Source of the DNA: Bacteroidota bacterium
Lineage (GTDB): Bacteria; Bacteroidota; Ignavibacteria; UBA10030; UBA8401
Direction: 5' to 3'
Assembly: GCA_003456055.1 (NCBI GenBank)
Contig: DMPG01000198.1
Span: 1 to 12,503, forward strand
DNA length: 12,503 nucleotides
The translations under genes were made by a program, and so were the position numbers. Of this stretch, positions 7,501 through 12,503 are shown one piece after another; positions within the stretch are counted from its first letter, which is position 1; each line of letters begins with the position of its first letter. The notes below the pieces were generated by a model. That model was not told where the DNA came from, did no database searches, and worked only from the letters and a program-made list of their open reading frames with translations.

Positions 7501-7940
7501 AGCAAATGCAGGAAATGGGAAGACTTGCGCGGCAGCAGGATGCCGTACGAAAATCACTGGAACAATTGCAGCGTGAGTCACAAGGTTCGCCCGAAAAGAA
7601 TAAAGTGATGGGAGATCTGGATAACATTGCCGATGAAATGAAAGAAGTAGTTGAACAATTACGTCAGAATGAGATCAATCCGAACACGACGCAGCAGCAG
7701 GAGAGGATATTGTCGCGATTACTTCAAGCTCAACGATCGATGCGGGAACGTGATTTTGAACAGAAACGAAAAGCGACCACCGGTATCACTTTGCAAAGAA
7801 GAAGTCCTGCCGAACTTTCCGTACAAACCAATGAATCACGATTACAAAAAGATCTTCAACGGGCGGAAGAAGCCGGATACAGCAAAGATTATATGGATCT
7901 GATTCGAAAATATTATGAAGCGATCGGTAAGAACAACTAA
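4548..7940 (+). CDS. DUF4175-like giant membrane-anchored coiled-coil protein
   Basis: This 1130-residue protein has two N-terminal membrane helices (about 33-55 and 62-80), a third at about 165-181, a beta-rich probably periplasmic region (182-525), then some 550 residues of coiled coil (about 525-1075) that become very rich in Gln and Met (from about 650 to 990, e.g. MKQMQQQGGQGGGS at 941-954). The end, YSKDYMDLIRKYYEAIGK (1111-1128), matches the short conserved tail I associate with DUF4175-type proteins (a DY-R-xx-I-xx-YYxAL pattern). The role is unknown. The design suggests a structural or sensing element spanning membrane and periplasm. It starts 3 bases after the DUF4159 gene without a Shine-Dalgarno site, suggesting coupled translation, and the kinase gene begins 18 bases downstream. 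The family name is from memory of architecture and neighbour; the gene itself is certain. Confidence 0.8.
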   Translation: MTPQTQHIVNQIKERIDKTRRALNRKELFTAGLKTFSVIVLLGTVFVLIESIAEFASQTRTVLFYSYAILSIGICIWLMRIPLLRFFGILEDHSDREIARMIGVKFETIADRLENILDLSDMLQNGDVRSSPELIEVSLEHFSKSTAGINFTHTVSFAQLKKTARTIFAIITVIIALAVIPGTPFHDALNRVLNYNIEFVPLQKYTFSVTPGNIEIVKGESVTIQAVIVSVASEQSIPTIVTLSYSEKGVDVKQHITLRSDSTGGFQYLFPVIKGSMEYQFSSEDGITSDKFSITVGDRPFIRSLGLTIVPPAYTKLKKEILEENIGDALVLPGTSIIWNIVPNKVITAATIVFKNGADIPLKKNGEGYSGEFLVVNSTSYYIELVDTNGNSNQNLINYKIDMLADEYPSVVIVSPGKNIDVTDAMQLPLELKIDDDFGVSKILLSFRLIESKYEKQERSFGTIIPFDTLITKNETVNYLWDLSLLGLVPEDVVEYFVEVQDNDVVNGPKSTKSQTFLIRLPSMEEVFADADKTHEDALKTLEESLKDAQELKKDLEELSKDMKRNKQMDWQKQNKADEALKKFEEIQKKVDNVSKTVDEMTQNLQRNNTLSKETLEKYMELQKTLSELNSPEFQKAMKRMQDAMKNVSPDQLQEAMQQAQFNEEQFRQSIERTMNLLKRIQIEQKVDELLKRAEQMKQAQENVNKETQELKQNDSQKATELAQQQDEINKQLSDVQKELNDLGKKMDEFPKEMPTDKLNAVKEAANDKDMRNAMKQSSQQLRSMQMERAMTAQQQANSGINEMQQELSELQEQMLNNQMQQTMNALRKSMQDMLQLSQKQEALKNQSRSLDPNSQQFKEIAQQQQNLQGDLNNIANAMAELSQQSFVVTPEMGKQIGKAMGQMQQAMSGIEQRNGQSASASQNEAMASLNKAATQMQGAMKQMQQQGGQGGGSLMQQLRNMAMQQQQINAQTQQMGQQEGMSQQQMQEMGRLARQQDAVRKSLEQLQRESQGSPEKNKVMGDLDNIADEMKEVVEQLRQNEINPNTTQQQERILSRLLQAQRSMRERDFEQKRKATTGITLQRRSPAELSVQTNESRLQKDLQRAEEAGYSKDYMDLIRKYYEAIGKNN

Positions 7941-7958
7941 ATTGTCCTACCAACAATA

Positions 7959-10900
7959 ATGGCAAAAATAACATCAAAGAGCAGCAACGTTTCTTCCGGC
8001 GATCAAACCGTATCAGATCGTGAACAAGCACTTCTCATCAGTCAAACATTGAATGTTATCTCCCGCGCTGCATTAACAACCAGTGACCTTACATCATTAT
8101 TCCGAACGATCCATGAAGCATTAGGAAAAATTATTGATGCGTCGAATTTTTTTATTGGATTGTACAACGTAAAAACAGACACTCTTTCATTGCCGTATGT
8201 TGTGGATGAACGAGACACATACTCCTCAATCACGGTTAAAGGTTCACATTCGTTGACGGAAAAAGTATTGACTGATGGGATTCCCTGGCTGGTAAAAGAA
8301 GCGCAGTTCGCTGAGGAAGAAAAAAAACGCGGCGTAAAAAAGATCGGTACAAAACCCGCGGTCTGGCTCGGTGTTCCATTGAAGCTTCATGGATCGGTTA
8401 TCGGTCTTATCGTACTGCAAAGTTATTCAAATCCTGACCTTTACTCTGAAAAAGATATCAGCACACTAGAGATCATTGCGGAACATATTGCATTCGCGAT
8501 TGAACGAAAAAATAAAGATGAGGAAATGTCGCGATTGGCGTTAGCATTAAAAAGTACACGTGATTGTATCAATATCACCGATCTCAATCAGACCATTCTT
8601 TTTGTCAACGACGCATTCATAAAAACGTATGGTTTCACATCAAAAGAAGAATTGATCGGTAAGTCGATAGAAGTGATTCGATCCCAAAATAATCCCGAAG
8701 AATTGGTCCGCGAAATATTTCCAGCAACCATTGCGGGAGGATGGAAAGGCGAGATTCTTAATCGGAAAAAGGATGGTACGGAATTCCCGGTTTCGCTGAA
8801 CACCTCAATCATTAATGATGACAACGGAAATACGGTTGGGTTCATTGGCGTGTCACAGGATATCACCGAGAGGCGTATTGGTGAAGCGAATTTGTATCAT
8901 GAACGAAATTTACTCCGCACGATCCTTGAATCAATTCCCGATGAAATATACGTGAAAGACCGAAAAGGAAGATTCCTTCTTGCAAATTCTGCCTGTGCAA
9001 ACGCTCTAAAAAGTGTCGGTATCAATTCACCGGAAGAACTTGTTGGCAAAACAGATCTTGATCTGCTCTCTTCCGACATTGCTCGAAGGGAGTATGATGA
9101 AGAGCAAAAACTGATGAATCTTGGCATGACGATTATTGATAAAGAACAGACTCATCGTGACGAAGTTACAGGAAAGGTACTGCGCTCTCTTCTCATTAGT
9201 AAAACACTATTGAAAGATGGTCATGGAAATGTTGTCGGACTGGTCGGTATCAACCGTGAAGTGACAGCCATGGCGGTTGTTCGTGAAGCACTTACAGTAA
9301 GCGAAGAAAAATATAGAGCAATTTTCGAAAATGTTCAGGATGTTTTTTATCAGACCGATCTGTCGGGCTGCATTACAGATATTAGTCCTTCTTTCTTCCG
9401 TTATTCTGAATTATCCCGTGAAGAATTGATCGGCAGACCGGTGGAGAGTGTTTTTTTCAATAAGGATGACAGAAAAATACTTATGAAAACATTGCTCCAA
9501 AAAGGTGAGGTTTTTGATGTTCAGGTGATGTTGAGAGCAAAGGGTAATACAGTTATTCCAACGTCAGTGAACGCACATTTGTTGTATGACAAAAATAAAC
9601 GACCGATTGGAGTTGAAGGATCACTGCGCAATATCAGTGAACGTGTAAAAGCAGAGAATAATTTACGTGAAGCAAGCTCTCGTCTTTCTGCATTGATACA
9701 AAATCTTAATGCAGGTGTTCTTGTGGTGAACCAAGAAGGTTCAATCCTTCTCTTCAACGAACAATTCCGTTCGATGTTCAAGATTACAGAACAATTTGAC
9801 AAGTTAACCTACCAAAACTCTGATACTTTGCAACAAATAGTTGAACGAGAGTTCTCCAATACTGAAGACTTTAATGTTAGAGTGAAAGAAATTCTGCTGC
9901 TGCGTAAACCGGTTGTTCGTGAAGAAATGACGCTGACAAACGGTACGATAGTGGAACGCGATTATGTTCCTATCTTTATCGATGGAGAATATAAAGGACA
10001 TCTCTGGCAATTTCATGATGTAACAGAAAGTCGGCATGCACAAGAAATTCTTTCGCGATATGCCGAAGATCTTTATCATGCAAAACAGCAAGCGGAACAA
10101 CAGAACATTATTTTAGAACAACAGTCGCTTGAATTGATACGAGCACGCGAAGAAGCATTACAGGCATCAAAACTCAAGTCTGAATTTGTTGCGAACATGA
10201 GCCATGAAATTCGGACACCAATGAACGGTGTGTTAAGCATTGCAGAACTGCTGATGGAAACGAAGCTCACCCCGGAGCAGCGGGAATTTACTGAGATCAT
10301 CATGCATTCGGGCGAATCATTGCTGAAGATTATCAATGACATTCTTGACTTTTCAAAGATCGAAGCGGGAAAACTTTCTATTGAAGCCACAGATTTTAAT
10401 CTGGAAAATGTTGTTGAAGAGACAGCATCACTTCTTGCGTATAAAGCAAATGAGAAGAACGTTGAATTGATCTCGCATATCTCTCATGCGGTTCCGGTAT
10501 TGCTTCGTGGCGATGGAATGCGTATCCGCCAGATCATTACGAATCTTGCAGGAAACGCCATCAAATTCACCGAACATGGCGAAGTGATCATTCGTGTTTT
10601 GCGTGTGAAAGAAAATAGCCACAGTGTTGAATTAAAATTCAGTATCAGTGATACAGGTATAGGAATACCGATTGACGCTCAGCGAAAATTGTTTCAGCCA
10701 TTCATCCAGGCCGATGGTTCAACAACACGAAAATACGGCGGAACGGGACTTGGTCTCACGATCTCAAAACAATTGGTTGAAATGATGGGGGGTACGATCG
10801 GATTAGAAAGCGAACCAGGAAAAGGGAGCACATTCTGGTTCACTATTCCATTCGAGTTACAGAAAAATATTCCGCCGGTAAATAGTGAAACATTTCCTTC

Positions 10901-12086
10901 ATTAAACATATTGATTGTTGATGACAATGAAACTAATCGCATTACACTTAGTCAACACTTTACTGCCTGGGGGATGAGTGTGGATGAAGCGGTAAATGGA
11001 ACTTCTGCGATCCATAAGATCGAACAATCGGTACAATCACATATTCCTTACCAGCTGATCATCGTTGACATGCAAATGCCAGAGATGGATGGCTTACATC
11101 TTGCGCAGCAGGTACGCCGTACTTATGGTCAAAAGCACAGAATTGTTATGATCTCATCCATGAAAGTATCTGAAGATGAATGGCGGTCGGCGGGCATCGA
11201 TTCATTCCTGCTTAAACCAATACGAAAACATGATTTGCATTCATTAATGGATGCCGTGGTTCAGAAGGACAATCGAGAACCGGAAATTCAATTTTCGCCA
11301 GCAGAAAATATACGGACAAATAGTATGAACATCTTGAACATATTGGTAGCAGAAGATAATACCGTCAATCAAAAAGTAGCACTGAAAATGTTGGAAAAAA
11401 TGCACATTCAAGCCGACCTTGCAGTGAATGGTATTGATGCGGTGGATGCAGTGAAAAACAAACGATATGATATTGTCTTCATGGATGTGCAAATGCCTGA
11501 AATGGACGGATTAGAAGCGGCAAGAAAAATCCGAGATATAGAACCGCCGCCGTTGCATACAACAATCATTGCAATGACAGCAAATGCTTTGGAAGGGGAC
11601 CGCGAACGATGTTTGGAGGCAGGGATGGATGATTATCTTTCCAAACCGATCAAACAAACCGATCTGAAAGCAATGATCGAAAAATGGACAACATCAAACA
11701 GTCAAAACAAGATTATCAATATCCACAGTGAATCAACAAGTCCCCGTCAAATGATCGATCCAGCAAGGATTGCCGATATTCTCGAACTTGGCGAGGAAGC
11801 ATTGCTGCTCGAATTGTTGGAACTCTATCTTGCAGACGGGAAAGCTGCAATCAATGATATTGAAATGGGTTTGAAATCGAATGATGTAGTACTGGTGCGA
11901 GAAAGTTCACACAAATTTAAAGGAAGTTCAGCGAACCTTGGTATTAATAAACTTCAAGAGATCTGTTCTTCAATTGAAGAATTTGCCCGAGTGGATGATA
12001 TTAAAAGCGCCCTACCATTATTAAAACCCTTATTGGAAGAATTTGAGCTTGTGCAGCAATACATTCATAACACATATTCGGCATAG
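7959..12086 (+). CDS. Soluble hybrid sensor histidine kinase: GAF-4xPAS-HisKA-HATPase-REC-REC-Hpt
   Basis: This 1375-residue kinase has no membrane segment, so it senses signals in the cytosol. Domains in order: GAF (about 28-182), PAS1 (194-306, ending [10 protein letters not shown]), PAS2 (316-437), PAS3 (448-563, ending [10 protein letters not shown]), a degenerate PAS4 (575-690), HisKA with phospho-His749 in [13 protein letters not shown] (745-757), HATPase with N box [11 protein letters not shown] (861-871), G1 DTGIGIP (898-904) and G2 KYGGTGLGL (925-933), receiver 1 (982-1100; acidic pair 988-989, phospho-Asp1037, Lys1086), receiver 2 (1126-1243; Asp1176, Lys1229), and a C-terminal Hpt (about 1267-1370) with phospho-His1318 in [13 protein letters not shown]. 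All phosphotransfer residues are intact. The layout is BarA/GacS-like at the C-terminal end. It should pass phosphate to a separate response regulator not seen here. Sharing a transcript with the DUF4159/DUF4175-like pair is likely from the 18-base gap. The start ATG lacks a Shine-Dalgarno site. Confidence 0.96.
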   Translation: MAKITSKSSNVSSGDQTVSDREQALLISQTLNVISRAALTTSDLTSLFRTIHEALGKIIDASNFFIGLYNVKTDTLSLPYVVDERDTYSSITVKGSHSLTEKVLTDGIPWLVKEAQFAEEEKKRGVKKIGTKPAVWLGVPLKLHGSVIGLIVLQSYSNPDLYSEKDISTLEIIAEHIAFAIERKNKDEEMSRLALALKSTRDCINITDLNQTILFVNDAFIKTYGFTSKEELIGKSIEVIRSQNNPEELVREIFPATIAGGWKGEILNRKKDGTEFPVSLNTSIINDDNGNTVGFIGVSQDITERRIGEANLYHERNLLRTILESIPDEIYVKDRKGRFLLANSACANALKSVGINSPEELVGKTDLDLLSSDIARREYDEEQKLMNLGMTIIDKEQTHRDEVTGKVLRSLLISKTLLKDGHGNVVGLVGINREVTAMAVVREALTVSEEKYRAIFENVQDVFYQTDLSGCITDISPSFFRYSELSREELIGRPVESVFFNKDDRKILMKTLLQKGEVFDVQVMLRAKGNTVIPTSVNAHLLYDKNKRPIGVEGSLRNISERVKAENNLREASSRLSALIQNLNAGVLVVNQEGSILLFNEQFRSMFKITEQFDKLTYQNSDTLQQIVEREFSNTEDFNVRVKEILLLRKPVVREEMTLTNGTIVERDYVPIFIDGEYKGHLWQFHDVTESRHAQEILSRYAEDLYHAKQQAEQQNIILEQQSLELIRAREEALQASKLKSEFVANMSHEIRTPMNGVLSIAELLMETKLTPEQREFTEIIMHSGESLLKIINDILDFSKIEAGKLSIEATDFNLENVVEETASLLAYKANEKNVELISHISHAVPVLLRGDGMRIRQIITNLAGNAIKFTEHGEVIIRVLRVKENSHSVELKFSISDTGIGIPIDAQRKLFQPFIQADGSTTRKYGGTGLGLTISKQLVEMMGGTIGLESEPGKGSTFWFTIPFELQKNIPPVNSETFPSLNILIVDDNETNRITLSQHFTAWGMSVDEAVNGTSAIHKIEQSVQSHIPYQLIIVDMQMPEMDGLHLAQQVRRTYGQKHRIVMISSMKVSEDEWRSAGIDSFLLKPIRKHDLHSLMDAVVQKDNREPEIQFSPAENIRTNSMNILNILVAEDNTVNQKVALKMLEKMHIQADLAVNGIDAVDAVKNKRYDIVFMDVQMPEMDGLEAARKIRDIEPPPLHTTIIAMTANALEGDRERCLEAGMDDYLSKPIKQTDLKAMIEKWTTSNSQNKIINIHSESTSPRQMIDPARIADILELGEEALLLELLELYLADGKAAINDIEMGLKSNDVVLVRESSHKFKGSSANLGINKLQEICSSIEEFARVDDIKSALPLLKPLLEEFELVQQYIHNTYSA

Positions 12087-12102
12087 CCGCATTATTTTTT
12101 TT
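12079..12102 (+). terminator. Weak candidate terminator at the kinase stop codon
   Basis: CGGC-ATA-GCCG (12079-12089) is a 4-bp stem with a 3-base loop that overlaps the TAG stop and is followed by ATTA and eight T (12095-12102). The stem is short, so termination may be partial. It is the only terminator-like element between the kinase and rfbA. Confidence 0.35.
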
Positions 12103-12164
12103 CTTCTCTCAAAAAGATTTGTATATTCATCCAGCACAAAAGAAATTGATGAAAGGAATATTGC

Positions 12165-12503
12165 ATGAAAGGTATTGTCCTTGCCGGAGGTTCGGGAACC
12201 CGGCTTTATCCAATTACCAAAGTTTACAGTAAGCAGTTAACGATTATCTATGATAAGCCGTTGATCTATTATCCGCTCTCTATATTAATGCTTGGCGGCA
12301 TCAAAGATATTTTGATCGTTTCGAATAAAGAGACCATTCCGATGTATCAACTATTGTTCGGAGATGGTTCACATCTTGGTCTTTCGATCAGTTACGTGCT
12401 GCAGCCGGCGCCAAACGGAATTGCGGAATCATTCATTCTTGGCGAGCAATTTATCGGCAATGATAATGTTACACTGGTCTTGGGCGACAATATTTTTTAC
12501 GGA
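12165..12503 (+). CDS. rfbA: Glucose-1-phosphate thymidylyltransferase (5' part, runs off window)
   Basis: RfbA/RmlA makes dTDP-glucose from dTTP and glucose-1-phosphate, the first step to dTDP-L-rhamnose and related sugars for surface polysaccharides; it acts in the cytosol. The first 113 codons are present. Seen: nucleotide-binding signature [18 protein letters not shown] (1-18), SKQL (22-25), [18 protein letters not shown] (29-46), GDGSHLG (67-73) and the metal-site motif [10 protein letters not shown] (104-113), where the window ends. AAAGGA at 12152-12157, seven bases before ATG, fixes the start. Small departures from the usual sequence are QLTIIYDKP for QLLPIYDKP and [11 protein letters not shown] for DGLAQAFIIGE, so a related sugar nucleotidyltransferase cannot be excluded. 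It lies 78 bases after the kinase gene and probably opens a separate nucleotide-sugar operon; a TATATT at 12122-12127 could be part of its promoter, without a convincing partner box. Confidence 0.88.
   Translation, partial: MKGIVLAGGSGTRLYPITKVYSKQLTIIYDKPLIYYPLSILMLGGIKDILIVSNKETIPMYQLLFGDGSHLGLSISYVLQPAPNGIAESFILGEQFIGNDNVTLVLGDNIFYG

Noticed and set aside
7196..7627. Cysteine-rich open frame on the minus strand inside the long coiled-coil gene
   Set aside because: Its Cys and Ile residues come from the reverse complement of CAG/CAA/ATG codons; it has no start signal and is a shadow of the Gln/Met-rich coding strand.
8646..9434. 14-base exact match (GAAGAATTGATCGG at 8646 and 9421) as a DNA repeat in the kinase gene
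   Set aside because: Both copies encode the conserved EELIG turn of PAS domains, so the match reflects domain similarity rather than a separate element.

Overview
The window looks like chromosomal DNA from a bacterium of the Bacteroidota/Chlorobiota/Ignavibacteriota (FCB) group; this is an inference from gene content and style. It holds the tail of a division-and-cell-wall (dcw) cluster in the order ftsQ-ftsA-ftsZ, a DUF4159 protein next to a very long membrane-anchored coiled-coil protein, a soluble hybrid histidine kinase rich in PAS domains, and a nucleotide-sugar gene. Clear Shine-Dalgarno sites (AAAGGA/AAGGAG type) precede ftsA, ftsZ and rfbA. This argues against a typical Bacteroidia member and fits an Ignavibacteria-like lineage better, but the lineage is not proven. 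All genes are on the + strand.

Layout. (1) 1-683: the 3' part of ftsQ, open at the window edge. (2) 744-1985: ftsA. (3) 2002-2437: an inserted unit between ftsA and ftsZ, made of an AT-rich gene for a four-helix-bundle protein (23S rRNA intervening-sequence family) flanked by inverted arrays of the motif TAGATATTAGAT. (4) 2501-3697: ftsZ, followed by a further copy of the repeat in a C-variant (TAGATATCAGA twice) and a strong intrinsic terminator that closes the dcw cluster. (5) 3861-4544, 4548-7940 and 7959-12086: DUF4159 protein, DUF4175-like 1130-residue protein and 1375-residue hybrid kinase, spaced by 3 and 18 bases and all lacking a Shine-Dalgarno site. They are probably one transcript starting from a candidate TTG-N20-TATCTTTA promoter. 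(6) 12165-12503: the first 113 codons of a glucose-1-phosphate thymidylyltransferase (rfbA/rmlA), open at the window edge.

How the genes work together. FtsQ (periplasmic scaffold), FtsA (actin-like membrane tether) and FtsZ (tubulin-like GTPase) belong to the cell-division machine. The DUF4159/DUF4175-like pair appears to be an uncharacterised envelope module: one exported protein and one protein with three membrane helices, a large external domain and a roughly 550-residue Gln/Met-rich coiled coil. The kinase downstream carries GAF, four PAS, HisKA, HATPase, two receivers and Hpt, so a full phosphorelay up to the last phosphotransfer step sits in one chain; no DNA-binding response regulator is seen.

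The most unusual items are the repeat-bounded four-helix-bundle gene inside ftsA-ftsZ, with a related repeat also after ftsZ, and an FtsZ tail with two copies of the conserved C-terminal peptide. I do not see a complete new defence or mobile system, CRISPR array, tRNA or rRNA here.
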